Shown here: positions 12,769 to 24,816 of the stretch, in pieces
How the letters are laid out: each line of letters begins with the position of its first letter
Position numbering within the stretch: position 1 is the first letter of the stretch
Origin: Brugia malayi
Lineage: Eukaryota > Nematoda > Chromadorea > Rhabditida > Onchocercidae
Length of the DNA stretch: 43,373 bases
Direction of reading: 5' to 3'
Assembly (NCBI RefSeq): GCF_000002995.4
Contig: NW_025062307.1
Span: 1 to 43,373, forward strand
Position numbers and translations under genes: made by a program
Notes under the pieces: model-generated
Database searches by the model: none
The model's input: the letters and a program-made list of their open reading frames with translations, nothing else
What the model was told of the DNA's origin: nothing

Positions 12769-13762
12769 AAAATTTTCATTTGAATCCTTTTTTTTTTTTT
12801 TTTGTTTTAATTATTCAAATTCCATTTGTTTAATAATTTTTAATTTTAGAGTTTTGCAATACAAAAAAAAGGAGGAAAATTTTGAATATTAAAAAAAAAA
12901 AAGATTTTGAGTAATCAAAAAAAAAAAAAGAAAAAACCTAACCCTATCATAATTTTTGTCATCTCATCTCATTTCAGTAGATCACAGATCTGTAAAATTC
13001 ACTCAATTATTTGAAAAGAATTGATAAAAAAAAATTTTTTTTTTTGCTTTGTTAATTAAAACTTTTAGCATCAAAATATCAATGATAACATAAGGATAAG
13101 ATTAAAATTTTAATTAATATACATTTGCTAGTATATTTCTCAATCATACTAACTAATAATTTTGCATTATTAATTAGTAATTTTCCTCTTCAAATTAACC
13201 AATTTTTGTATCATTTTTTTAAAAAAAAATTACATTTGTAATAATTTACTTCATCAGGAGACACTTTTAATATTATTAATTTTTTTTTCCTTTCCTTAAG
13301 TTAATTAAATTTCAGTTAATAAGTGTAAATAACAGTTCAAATTTTAATAAATAAGACAACTTTAAAAAAAAAATGTTTACAATTGTTCATCTACTATTTA
13401 ATTATTAAAATAATTTAGTTGAAAACAAAAACAAAATGCAATCATTGAATGAAGAATTCTTCGCTCACTAAATTTTTATTTCATATTATTCAAATGAATC
13501 ATTTCAATGAATAAATAAATTTCAAATTTAAATAAAAAAAAAAAGGAATTGAAAATTTTATTTACATAACAAAATTGAAATAATAATATTTCAATAAGAA
13601 TAAATATTTTTATATAACGATGAATGTATGTATGCTTAGAAATGAAAATTGATTTTTTCTTAAAAAAAAAAAAAAAAAAAAAAACATAGATGGAATTTGG
13701 ATGGACTGACTGCACTGAATTTAAATATAATCCAAAAAAAAATGTTTTTTTTTCGTCTTTAG

Positions 13763-13948
13763 GACACACACACAAATGCGCAAACATACACATAACACAC
13801 ACACAAATATGCACACACATGCACATACACATAAACATCACATACACATATACACATGCACACATACACAACACACACATACATACACACACACACACAC
13901 ATGCACATACACCATGCATACACACATATACATACACATACACACACC
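13763..13948. repeat. CA-rich microsatellite, right arm
   Basis: Mirror copy of 10,929-11,113, apparently with the same interruptions, showing how similar the arms are even in a mutable tract. Confidence 0.95.
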
Positions 13949-15552
13949 TCATGACTTTGAAAATGATATCTTGATGTTAGATATTGCAGCTTCTTGCTGA
14001 TGTTATTGCTAGCAGTGCAATAAATAATGAAATGATTTCTCTTTGGAATAAGTAACAATTTCGTCTTTTTTTTTTTTTTCAATTCATTTCAATTTTTGCA
14101 TTTTAAATTTATTTTGCAAAATTTTAATTCATATAATAGATGCAATTAATTAATAAAATATAACTTATGAATAATTCTGATTTAGATGGGTATTTTATGA
14201 AGTGATTTATCTCAAAAATGTATTTTATTCTCTATGAATTATATTTAATCATTTATGACATAAGTTTAAAATTCTTTTTTTTTTCTTTTTTTTAGAGAAG
14301 AAACTTAAAGAATAAAAAAAAATAAATAAATAAAATATAAATAGACGAAGAAGATTAGATTGTTTGTGAAATAATTGAATGATAGGAAATGCTTTTATTT
14401 TACAAAATAATTTAAAAAAAAAAAACAAAAAAAAAGCTAATTTTTCATTATTGTTAATTTCTTTTATATTCTTTTTTTTTTCTTAAAAAAAAAGAAAGCA
14501 ATTATTGTATTTAATTATCTACGCTCATAAAATTTTAATATCAAGCATTTAATTGAAAATTTTCAATAAAAAGTCTTTTTTTTTTTAAAAAAAAAACGAA
14601 AAGAAAAACAAATTTAGAAATATATTTGAAAAAAAAATATTAGTTGCTTATGGGATTGTTAAATATCATTAGTTTATTTACTTAACTGATTGCTGTTATT
14701 CACAACATTGTCTAATATATCACATCCTCTCTTATTCCATCATTTCCTGATTTTTTTATTTTTATTTTTTACTTTTTATTTCAGTTATTTATTATCATTT
14801 TTTTTTTAAAATAACTTTTTTATTGAGATTTCAAAGCTAAATTCTTATATGAATTATGTGAATTTAAAGAGTTTTTTTTTTTAATTGTAGTATATTGAAA
14901 ATAATTGAAAGATAATAATTATCATTTCAACCTTTATTTTATACAAATTTGATATAACTTTTTGAACAATTTCATCATTGATGAAATTGAAATATTTATT
15001 GGACTAAAAAAAAAAAATTTTGCAAATGCTAACTTGTTAAGGAAGAAAATAGAAAGACAAATTATTGCCTTCACATTTTCATCTTTTTTTTTTTATCACT
15101 CTTGAGAATATCAACTGATAGATCGTATTTAAAATGCGCTTTTCTTTCAAATGATAGCTATTTTATTCTTTTATATTCTCTTATTTTGTCTACTACAAAT
15201 TAATGTATCTACTTTTTTTTTTCTTTTTTTTTTGAGAAATATAATATAGGTACTTAATTTGAAACAAACAAAATGTTCAATAACCGAAATGACATATAAT
15301 TGTTGAAGCTATAAAGCATTCATTTGAGAATTTTAAATTCAATTTCACTTTTATCTATTACTTTTCCTAAATATTTATGTAATTTATTATTGTCACTATT
15401 CAGTCTAATAAATTTCACTTCGTTTTTTTTTTTTTTTTTTTTTTTATCAATAATATCTGCGATTATTTCTAATTATCATATCCTTTTAACAATAATATTG
15501 AAAAGCGAATGGTAACAATGAATTTATAATTCAGCTCTAAATAAAGATTAAC

Positions 15553-15553
<1 letters not shown>

Positions 15554-15588
<35 letters not shown>

Positions 15589-15596
15589 TCTCCTTC
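15554..15596. repeat. (CT)n microsatellite, right arm
   Basis: CTCTCT tract, partner of 9,292-9,327 and a few repeats longer. Confidence 0.9.
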
Positions 15597-17460
15597 CTTT
15601 GTATAAATTAAAAATTGCAGATTAATTATCATACATTTTGAGTTATATTAAAGCAACATCATTTCTTTACTTTATCAGTTTCCCATAGAAAAAAGAATTA
15701 TTATTGTTCAGTATTCATTAATAATATCGAAAGTGCTTTCTAATAGATTTAATATTTTCCAAAATTTTTTTTATCAAAAATTGCTATCTGAATATTACTA
15801 TCATCCTCCAATTTTCTCCTTCCCAGAAAAAGAAGAAAAAGTTATTCAAATAGCTGTATTTCATGTTCAACAAGATTTTTGCTTTAATCTTAATCAAATA
15901 TAATTTCAGCTTCCTCTTCATAATTTCTCATAATATGCTAATAGCTTCCGAATAAATCAAATTTATTTTAGTAAACAATGTTATCATTTCATCCATTTAT
16001 CATCTATTATCAGTTATCATATTCATTTCATTACATTATTTATACATTTATTTATTTATTTAAATAATTTCAACATTGTTATATGAAATTTTTATTTTTT
16101 TAAAATTTCAGGAATATTTCTATATCGACAAATCGTCACAATTTCATCTTCTTTCCACTGTTTCATTACTTTATTTTACTATCACATTTGGAAGTAATTT
16201 TGGAGCAATTCAATATTTTTAATCTTCAACAAATATGTCCACATTGAATGCTTATCGATTGTAAGTTTTAAATAAATTATAGATTGAAAGAAGAAAAATG
16301 AAGGGCAATTAAAAATTTTTAAAAATTTCAGATATCAGAATTTCAGATAAAAAAATTCCGAAAATTAAAAAAATAATTTATACAAAATTACATTTGTAAA
16401 TTTACACTGAGATCTCTTTATTGCATGTTGCATTGTTAATGTATGCCACATAACTCTGAGATATTACAGTTTATGATGACATTTTGATGGCATTTAAATT
16501 CAGTTCCAGTTGAATGTTGGTGTAAAATATGTATCTAAATTTTAATATTGTAAATTTCTACTTTGAAATGTTAACATTTTTATACTTAACACTTCTTGTT
16601 AGATATTCGGTTTGAATGAAAATGTAGAAAGAAGAAAAAAAATTGAAAAACATGAAAGTATATTCTTTAATAATAAATAAATGATATATATACACATTTT
16701 TTTTTTTTTTTTTTGAAATTGGTATTTTGATTTTTTTTTCTCTCCATTACTACTTTTATTTATTAAACTTATTCAAGGATGAAATAATTTGAGAAGTTTA
16801 AGTTCAAATGAATGGACAGATGCTGTTTTCTATTGTAAAATGTGTCCTTGACACTATGCATTTTATTTTACATTATGCATTCCCTTTAATTTCCACATTC
16901 TGTTTTTTTTTTTTCAAAATTAACTTTCTATTGTCTATCGGTAGGCATTAGAGTTGTGGATAATGTTGGAATGAAGAGAATTCGTTGACATTTTGTGAGA
17001 ATTAGATTCTGATGTCACTTCCATCTGTTCTAATTGTTTTTTTATGAGTGATTAGATTTGTTAAATTTATTCTTCAATTTTTATTTCTAGATAGTGTTTA
17101 TCTTAGTTTGATTTGTCTTTGGAGCAAATGTATAATAAACAAACCCCCTTTCCTTCTTTCTATTATTGAATTCTCTAGGGAGAAAATTGTTGGGCAGGCA
17201 TGAACAGTTTTGTCCTAGGCTTATTTGCTTTCACTAAATTGATTGCCTTAAACATTGGCATTCCAAACATTCATTGATTCACTTACATCCATCGTGCTTT
17301 TCCTTTTTCTCTCTCTCTCTCTCTTTTGACCACAAGTTTGGTTTATTGATTAAACCAGCAACATTTATATGCATCTTATATTTATATGTAACATTCTATA
17401 TAATATATCTATCTCCCAGGCGCGACTTCTTCAGTTTTATTAATATTTTTCTTCCAATAC

Positions 17461-19565
17461 TTTAAATATCAAAATTAATTTTAGTCACAAATCCAAATGG
17501 GGTTACTACAGAAATTTCGACAGATTTTAAGAGTTTTAATAAAATAAATACTAAAAATGTTTTAATTTTACTTAATTCTGTTTCAAATAAAATCTACCTG
17601 TGCTGGAAAAATGTAATTCATTTAAAAATAAACATTTATTGAACTTAATTGATTACTTTTATTTGCATTAAACTGATCTGCTGACATTCAATTTACTATT
17701 TTTGATATTTTATGCTATCTTTGGACTTTAAAAGTTAACTTTAAAGCAAACTTTCATTGCAGAAATTAATTAAAACTGCAATTATAATTGATTTCAAATA
17801 TTTTTTAAATATTAAAATTAATTTTAGTCACAAATCCAGATTGGATTACTGCAGAAATCTCGACAGATTTTAAAAGGTTTAATAAAATAAATACTAAAAA
17901 TGTTTTAATTTTACTTAATTCTGTTTCAAATAAAATCTACCAGTGCTGGAAAAATATATTTTATCTAAAAATAAACATTTATTGAACTTAATTGATTACT
18001 TTTATTTGCATTAAACTGATCTGCTGACATTCAATTTACTATTTTTGACATTTTATGCTATCTTTGTACTTTAAAAGTTAACTTTAAAGCAAACTTTCAT
18101 TGCAGAAATTAATTAAATCTGCAATTATAATTGATTTCAAATGTTTTTTAAATATTAAAATTAATTTTGGTCACAAATCCAGATTGGATTACTGCAGAAA
18201 TTTCGACAGATTTTAAAAGTTTTAATAAAATAAATACTAAAAATGTTTTAATTTTACTTAATTCTGTTTCAAATAAAATCTACCTGTGCTGGAAAAATGT
18301 AATTCATTTAAAAATAAACATTTATTGAACTTAATTGATTACTTTTATTTGCATTAAACTGATCTGCTGACATTCAATTTACTATTTTTGATATTTTATG
18401 CTATCTTTGGACTTTAAAAGTTAACTTTAAAGCAAACTTTCATTGCAGAAATTAATTAAAACTGCAATTATAATTGATTTCAAATATTTTTTAAATATTA
18501 AAATTAATTTTAGTCACAAATCCAGATTGGATTACTGCAGAAATCTCGACAGATTTTAAAAGGTTTAATAAAATAAATACTAAAAATGTTTTAATTTTAC
18601 TTAATTCTGTTTCAAATAAAATCTACCAGTGCTGGAAAAATATATTTTATCTAAAAATAAACATTTATTGAACTTAATTGATTACTTTTATTTGCATTAA
18701 ACTGATCTGCTGACATTCAATTTACTATTTTTGATATTTTATGCTATCTTTGGACTTTAAAAGTTAACTTTAAAGCAAACTTTCATTGCAGAAATTAATT
18801 AAATCTGCAATTATAATTGATTTCAAATGTTTTTTAAATATTAAAATTAATTTTGGTCACAAATCCAGATTGGATTACTGCAGAAATTTCGACAGATTTT
18901 AAAAGTTTTAATAAAATAAATACTAAAAATGTTTTAATTTTACTTAATTCTGTTTCAAATAAAATCTACCTGTGCTGGAAAAATATATTTTATCTAAAAA
19001 TAAACATTTATTGAACTTAATTGATTACTTTTATTTGCATTAAACTTGATCTGCTGACATTTTAATTACTATTTTTGACATTTTATGCTAACTTTGGACT
19101 TTAAAAGTTAACTTTAAAGCAAACTTTCATTGCAGAAATTAATTAAATCTGCAATTATAATTGATTTCAAATATTTTTTAAATATTAAAATTAATTTTAG
19201 TCACAAATCCAGATTGGGTTACTGCAGAAATTTCGACAGATTTTAAAAGTTTTAATAAAATAAATACTAAAAACGTTTTAATTTTGTTTAATTCTGTTTC
19301 AAATAAAATCTACCTGTGCTGGAAAAATGTAATTCATTTAAAAATAAACATTTATTGAACTTAATTGATTCTTTGCATTAAACTTGATCTGCAGACATTT
19401 TAATTACTATTTTTGACATTCTATGCTAACTTTGGACTTTAAAAGTTAACTTTAAAGCAAACTTTCATTGCAGAAATTAATTAAATCTGCAATTATAATT
19501 GATTTCAAATACTGCTTATTATAATTGATTTCAAATACACTGCAATTATTATAATTGACTTCAAA
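17461..19565 (+). repeat. 344-bp satellite, block 3 (inner block, right arm)
   Basis: About six units in the same orientation as the big array at 37-43 kb; partner of block 2. The outer edge at 19,490-19,565 carries the same triple truncation of ATAATTGATTTCAAATAC as its mirror. Some units have variants (GATATTTTATGC, ATCTCGACAG) that do not match the paired unit in block 2. Confidence 0.92.
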
Positions 19566-19773
19566 TACACTGCTTATAACCATAGACTGCGTGTAAAATA
19601 AGCTAAAAGCGTCAAAAAAGTTGTCGTCTTTTATTTTACCAATGTGCACGCACGCACAAAAACCAATATGAATGAATGTGCCACGTTTATTTTGATTACA
19701 GTAATGCTTATTGCAGAGATGAATGAGTGGGTGCAGTACATTTTCCTTCAGCCAAATGTTCATATGATTTTTT

Positions 19774-19840
19774 TTAGCTATAGGCGCTGCAACTGGCAAT
19801 GCTGGAGTACCGATGGAATGCTGCTGCTGCCGCTGCTATA
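19774..19840. other. GC-rich island, possible exon relic (right arm)
   Basis: Mirror of 5,047-5,112 (AGCTATAGGCGCTGCAACTGG, then GCTGCTGCTGCCGCTGC). It appears perfectly conserved between the arms. Coding status is unresolved. Confidence 0.25.
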
Positions 19841-20450
19841 TTATGGTAATTAGTTATCTCGTATCGATCGATGACTTTCCTCTGTACATTATGGGATGAC
19901 TAATTTTGTCTACTTACACGATATACCCAAATGATTAATAAAGAATGTATGGGTGAAATCCAAAAATGATGTTAGAATAAACGAATTTGAGGCGTATTTT
20001 GCATGGGCATTTTGTACTGCCATCAGAGCTGCACAGTGATACGTACACACAATGCGCTAAGATTTTTGAGAATCCAAGGAGAGAAATGAAAGTCTGTGAG
20101 CTACTAGCAAATAAAATAAAAAAAAAAAAGAGCTAAAACTCCACAGATTTAATTAATACTCTTTTCTGCAATTGCTGGGATAATTGTTGGTTTCTGCGTT
20201 GTTATTCATCGAGTAAAATCCTTTTTTTGTATTTCGATTAAGGATTTGATAATAAAAAATTTCAAAATTTCATTGTTACATAGTGAAACAACAGGATTTC
20301 TCTTCTATTTTTTCTTAAGAGATTTTTCAATCTAAGTGATGTATAGTAGATGATTCTAATGAACAGTTTAGTTTTAGTTTATACAACTTTTTCGAATGTG
20401 AGGGAGGCTAAAACTATTCCTGAAGAATTATTAAAGAATAAAGAAATTAG

Positions 20451-20451
<1 letters not shown>

Positions 20452-20502
<51 letters not shown>
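20452..20502. repeat. (TA)n microsatellite, right arm
   Basis: About 25 TA units, slightly longer than the left-arm tract. Confidence 0.95.
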
Positions 20503-20505
<3 letters not shown>

Positions 20506-20759
20506 TCTGAAGAAAGAAAAAATATATTTCCTAAAGTGAATTCTCTTTATCTATAAAAAGGTGAAATTAATAGTAGTTGTGAAGTAATAGCAATTATGAA
20601 AAGCAGAAGCGATCAAATTGATAAAATTATTGAAAAAGTTGAGCAATGCATTCTTATGATCAGCCAGCTATTGTAATAATACCTATAGAAGAAACAAATC
20701 ATACTAATTGGTGAGTAATAGTATGTTGTTACACAAGTGAATGATGTTGGAGTAGGTGT

Positions 20760-21040
20760 AGCCAATAAAAGCATGCAATAAATACAAAAGAAAAAACGCC
20801 TTAATAATAAATTATGTAAGTAAGTTCACAAAATACATGCATGTTAATAAAACTAGCCAAGAAACGCATGCAAAAACAATGTTAATAAAAAAACATCAAA
20901 TAATATAAAGTTACAAAAAGCACACAGTTAATAAAATTAACCGAAAAATGCATGCAAAAACAAAGTTAATAAAAAACGAGTGAAAACAACGAAAAAAATA
21001 AATGCATGCAATAAATACAAAAAAAAAAAAAGTGTAAACC
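20760..21040 (-). repeat. GCATGC minisatellite (right arm copy)
   Basis: Reverse copy of 3,795-4,135 (GCATGCAATAAATAC, ATGTTAATAAAACTAGCC and similar phrases). On both sides lie near-identical segments CCTATAGAAGAAA..AATCATACTAATTGGTGAGTAATAG (20,680 and 21,125), so the minisatellite is bracketed by direct repeats. Confidence 0.75.
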
Positions 21041-21192
21041 TTAATAACAAATGGTGTAAGTTATTGTTAATAATACCTATAGAAGAAATAAATCATACTA
21101 AATGGTGTAAGCTATTGTAATAATACCTATAGAAGAAATAAATCATACTAATTGGTGAGTAATAGTATGTTGTTACAGAAATGAATAATGTT

Positions 21193-21266
21193 GGGGTGGG
21201 CGTAGCCAAGTGATAAGGCAGCGGTCTTCGGTGTCGCTGTGCTAGGGTTCGAATCCTTCTATCCAA
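21193..21266 (+). repeat. tRNA-derived SINE-like head (right arm copy)
   Basis: An A box-like TAGCCAAGTGATAAGG (21,203-21,218) and an exact B box consensus GGTTCGAATCC (21,246-21,256) are spaced as in a tRNA gene. A D arm (GCC/GGC) and a 5-bp anticodon arm (GCGGT CTTCGGT GTCGC, with G-T pairs) can be drawn; the loop would give anticodon TCG. The acceptor stem does not close, so I call a tRNA-like retroposon head. An upstream segment with a decayed A box (GTAGGTGTAGCCAA, ~20,753) suggests a second truncated copy. Confidence 0.6.
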
Positions 21267-21465
21267 TCCGTATATTAACGGTGGTGGCGTAAAGTGATTC
21301 TCTAATGTCAACGTTATTTAATAATACATATATAAAATATATTAACATTTATAAGTAGAATGGAAAAGTTTGTATGGAAAGTAGTAAATTAATAACGCTG
21401 GTGCAATAAAAATCTTAAGAGGTCATGGTATTGTAAGGAAGCGTCCATCCAGGTGTGTACGTTGA

Positions 21466-21500
21466 GGGGGAGGGGGCGGGGGGAGAGAGAGGGGTTAGGG
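21466..21500 (+). other. G-rich tract, potential G-quadruplex (right arm)
   Basis: Runs of 5, 5, 6, 4 and 3 G (GGGGGAGGGGGCGGGGGG, then GGGG and TTAGGG) fit the G3+N1-7 quadruplex pattern easily. The mirror C-rich copy is at 3,340-3,375. Confidence 0.75.
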
Positions 21501-21604
21501 ATACCTGGTGATGGGTCTGGCTTGCATATATGAGGTTGTTGATAATATAAGGTGTAGGTGAGTCTTTAGTGCTCGGGTATTATGGCAAAATTGAGGTTAG
21601 CATA

Positions 21605-22065
21605 GGTGAGTATCTGTGAGTGATAATGGTTGTAGCATTTGAGCTGATATTGTCATGAAGAAGGAATATCAGCAACATAGATAATAATAATGACCCTAGT
21701 GTACGAATCTGGTAGCAATATACCTATAAGGTTTCTGACGGATTTACGTGGTACATGGTGTTGGTATCTCCGTTGTAAATGCATTGTCAAGCTGGCTGGA
21801 ATTAACTATTTGGCGCAATAAGAAAGAACGCTTTATGTGCTTTGAAGATGGTGAATAAATAAGAAGACAAACAAATGAGGGAATAGAGTAACATTTATAC
21901 CGTCAACGGAGATTTTTATTAGCATTGATTTTCTCCACTCTTGATAATCGTATCAGAGAATTAGCTTTTTTAAATGCAAATAAACGATAGTAAACAATCT
22001 AAAGATAATTTTGGCACAACAAATTTCATGCGGTACCTAGACAAGAATAAAACATTTTAAAAGTT
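21605..22065. other. Single-copy interval of the right arm
   Basis: Mirror of 2,791-3,232. No gene, RNA or repeat was recognised. Confidence 0.6.
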
Positions 22066-24020
22066 CTAACTTTAAAGCAAACTTTCATTGCAGAAATTAA
22101 TTAAATCTGCAATTATAATTGATTTCAAATATTTTTTAAATATTAAAATTAATTTTAGTCACAAATCCAGATAGGATTACTTAAGAAATTTCGACAGATT
22201 TCAAATTTATAAAAAATTAAATATTGAAGACGTTTTAATTTTAATTAATTCTGTTTCAGTTAAAATCTGCCAATGCTGGAAATATACATTTTATCTAAAA
22301 ATGAACATTTATTGAACTTAATTGATTACTTTTATTTGCATTAAACTTGATCTGCTGACATTTTATTTACTATTTTTGACATTTGATGTTAACTTTAAAG
22401 CAAACTTTCATTGCAGAAATTTATTAAACCTGCAATTATAATTGATTTCAAATATTTTTTAATTATTAAAATTAATTTCAGTGACAAATCCAGATTGGGT
22501 TACTACAGAAATTTCGACAGATATTAAAAGTTTTAATAAAATAAATACTAAAAATGTTTTAATTTTGTTTAATTCTGTTTCAAATAAAATTTACCTGTGC
22601 TGGAAAAATGCAATTCATTTAAAAATAAACATTTACTGAACTTAATTGATTCTTTTATTTGCATTATACTTGATCTGCTGACATTTTAATTACTATTTTT
22701 GACATTTTATGCTAAATTTTAAAAGTTAACTTTAAAGCAAACTTTCATTGCAGAAATTAATTAAATCTGCAATTATAATTGATTTCAAATATTTTTTAAA
22801 TATTAAAATTAATTTTAGTCACAAATCCAGATAGGATTACTTAAGAAATTTCGACAGATTTTAAAATTTATAAAAAATTAAATATTGAAGACGTTTTAAT
22901 TTTAATTAATTCTGTTTCAGTTAAAATCTGCCAATGCTGGAAATATACATTTTATCTAAAAATGAACATTTATTGAACTTAATTGATTACTTTTATTTGC
23001 ATTAAACTTGATCTGCTGACATTTTATTTACTATTTTTGACATTTTATGTTAACTTTAAAGCAAACTTTCATTGCAGAAATTAATTAAATCTGCAATTAT
23101 AATTGATTTCAAATATTTTTTAAACATTATAATTAATTTTAGTCACAATTCTAGATAGGGTTACTTAAGAAATTTCGACAGATTTTAAAAGTTTTAATAA
23201 AATGTTTTAAAAGTTTTAACATACTTTCATTGCAGAAATTATTTAAATCTGCAATTATAATTGATTTCAAAATTTTTTTTAAATATTAAAATTAATTTCA
23301 GTCACAAATCCAGATTGGTTACTACAGAAATTTCGACAGATTTTAAAAATTTTAATAAAATAAATACTAGAAATGTTTTAATTTTTAATAATTCTGTTTC
23401 AAATAAAATCTGCCAATGCCGGAAAAATATATTTTATCTAAAAATAAACATTTATTGAACTTAATTGATTACTTTTATTTGCATTAAAGTTGATCTGCTC
23501 ACATTCTATTTACTATTTTTGACATTTTATGCTAAATTTTAAAAGTTAACTTTAAAGCAAACTTTCATTGCAGAAATTTATTAAACCTGCAATTATAATT
23601 GATTTCAAATATTTTTTAAATATTAAAATTATTTTTAGTCACAATTCTAGACAGGGTTACTTAAGAAATTTCGACAGATTTTAAAAGTTTTAATAAAATA
23701 AATACTAATTCTGTTTCAAATAAAACCGGGAAAATATATTTCATCTAAAAATAAACATTTATTGAACTTAATTGATTACTTTTATTTGCATTAAAGTTGA
23801 TCCGCTGACATTCTATTTACTATTTTTGACATTTTATGCTAACTTTGGACTTTAAAAGTTAACTTTAAAGCAAACTTTCATTGCAGAAATTAATTAAATC
23901 TGCAATTATAATTGATTTCAAATATTTTTTAAACATTAAAATTATTTTTAGTCACAAATCCAGACAGGGTTACCTAAGAAATTTCGACAGATATTAAAAG
24001 TTATAATAAATTAAATGTTA
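22066..24020 (+). repeat. 344-bp satellite, block 4 (outer block, right arm)
   Basis: About six diverged units, forward orientation, partner of block 1. A unit at 22,560-22,640 (TTTACCTGTGCTGG, AATGCAATTCATTT, ACATTTACTG) is of another variant class than the mirrored unit at 2,200-2,260, which has TTCCGGCATTGGCAAAT. The blocks have therefore changed independently or exchanged units with other arrays. Confidence 0.9.
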
Positions 24021-24494
24021 AAAGCATTTTAATTCTTACTAATTTTATTTTAACTAAAAAGGGTGAAAAGTTATATCCTGTTTAGCTAGTAAATCAAAAA
24101 GTGTTTTTGTAAACAGCTCCTATAACTGCACTGTTTTTGGTCAATACAGTACCTGGTGGATGCCATAATGATAAAAAAAATTTTGACGACGATGAGAAAT
24201 ACAAGGTATAGAACATGAATGAATTGCTAAAAAAATCTTTTTAAATTGTGAAAAAATCAGAAGTGGTAATTTGTACGTAACCTTTATTTGTCTATTCATT
24301 CCTAAGAAAATCAATAAAAATCTGCATTAGTTAATAGAAATAATTGAGAGAAGAAAAAGAAAGTTTATGTAGAAGAACGATAATATACATAGTACAAAGA
24401 TGTTAGGTCGAGATGTAGTAGAGACCAAAGAAATATTCGAAGATGGAACAGTCTCCATATATTAGATGAAAAAAAAAAAAAAAAAAATCTTCAT

Positions 24495-24529
24495 GAGCGC
24501 GAAAGGATAAAGACTCTCGAGCGCGAAAG
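24495..24529 (+). promoter_or_regulatory. Tandem E2F-like sites
   Basis: GAGCGCGAAAG occurs twice, with the core GCGCGAAA at 24,497-24,504 and 24,521-24,528, 24 bp apart. GCGCGAAA is the complement of TTTCGCGC and fits the E2F/DP consensus TTTSSCGC exactly. CpG-containing 8-mers are rare in DNA this AT-rich. They lie ~290 bp before the start codon of the zinc-finger gene. A promoter role is inferred. Confidence 0.4.
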
Positions 24530-24707
24530 ATTGCAGAGAAATACTATTATTATGAATGTTCATTTTCGTCACTACTTTCTTTTCTTTTTGTTGCGTCAGA
24601 ATTATCAGGGAAAGTATGGGGTATTTAATGATTAGCATAAATAGAATTATGTGTAGGTAAATTAAAATATGTAAACCAGTGTTTTTTTATCATGTGTTCT
24701 TTTACCA

Positions 24708-24751
24708 TAAGTAAATAATGGTTACGTATAAGTAAATAATAGTTACGTAAT
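24708..24751 (+). promoter_or_regulatory. 21-bp tandem duplication with a PAR/CES-2-type bZIP site
   Basis: TAAGTAAATAATGGTTACGTA (24,708-24,728) is followed directly by the same 21-mer with one change. The second copy runs into GTTACGTAAT (24,742-24,751), matching the RTTACGTAAY palindrome bound by PAR/E4BP4/CES-2 bZIP proteins. It lies ~65 bp before the start codon. Confidence 0.4.
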
Positions 24752-24789
24752 AGTTACGGTCTTTGTACTTAGTGAATATTTGATAAGTT

Positions 24790-24803
24790 TGCTAATTTTA
24801 TAG
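24790..24803 (+). promoter_or_regulatory. Splice acceptor before the first exon (possible trans-splice site)
   Basis: TGCTAATTTTATAG ends 13 nt before the ATG of the zinc-finger gene. In nematodes an unpaired acceptor this close to the start codon is often a spliced-leader addition site. It could instead be the 3' end of an intron in the 5' UTR; no donor was located with confidence. Confidence 0.45.
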
Positions 24804-24816
24804 AATTGCGGCTCCC

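Larger units (their letters stand above)
12769..17460. other. AT-rich non-coding inner arm (right)
   Basis: Mirror of 7,431-12,092. It differs by homopolymer lengths and a few substitutions; divergence is somewhat greater next to the spacer (about 12,860-12,890 against 11,985-12,020). No gene was recognised. Confidence 0.7.
12769..24245 (-). repeat. Right arm of the giant inverted repeat
   Basis: This is the mirror copy of 590-12,092. All major landmarks recur in reverse order and orientation: TG/CA tract, (GA)n, two satellite blocks, GC-rich island, (TA)n, GCATGC minisatellite, tRNA-like head and G-rich tract. Outward, similarity to the left arm fades at about 24,240; beyond it the sequence is single copy within this window and leads to the zinc-finger gene. 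On the left side no counterpart of that gene is present. Confidence 0.9.
24246..24816 (+). other. Upstream region of the zinc-finger gene
   Basis: About 570 bp of single-copy DNA between the palindrome edge and the first exon. It holds an A run at 24,470-24,487, two GCGCGAAA elements, a 21-bp tandem duplication containing TTACGTA, and a splice-acceptor-like site before the start codon. No upstream coding sequence was seen. Confidence 0.55.

Noticed and set aside
21193..21266. Functional tRNA-Arg(TCG)
   Set aside because: The A and B boxes are good, but the acceptor stem does not pair and the T stem is imperfect; a SINE-like relic fits better.
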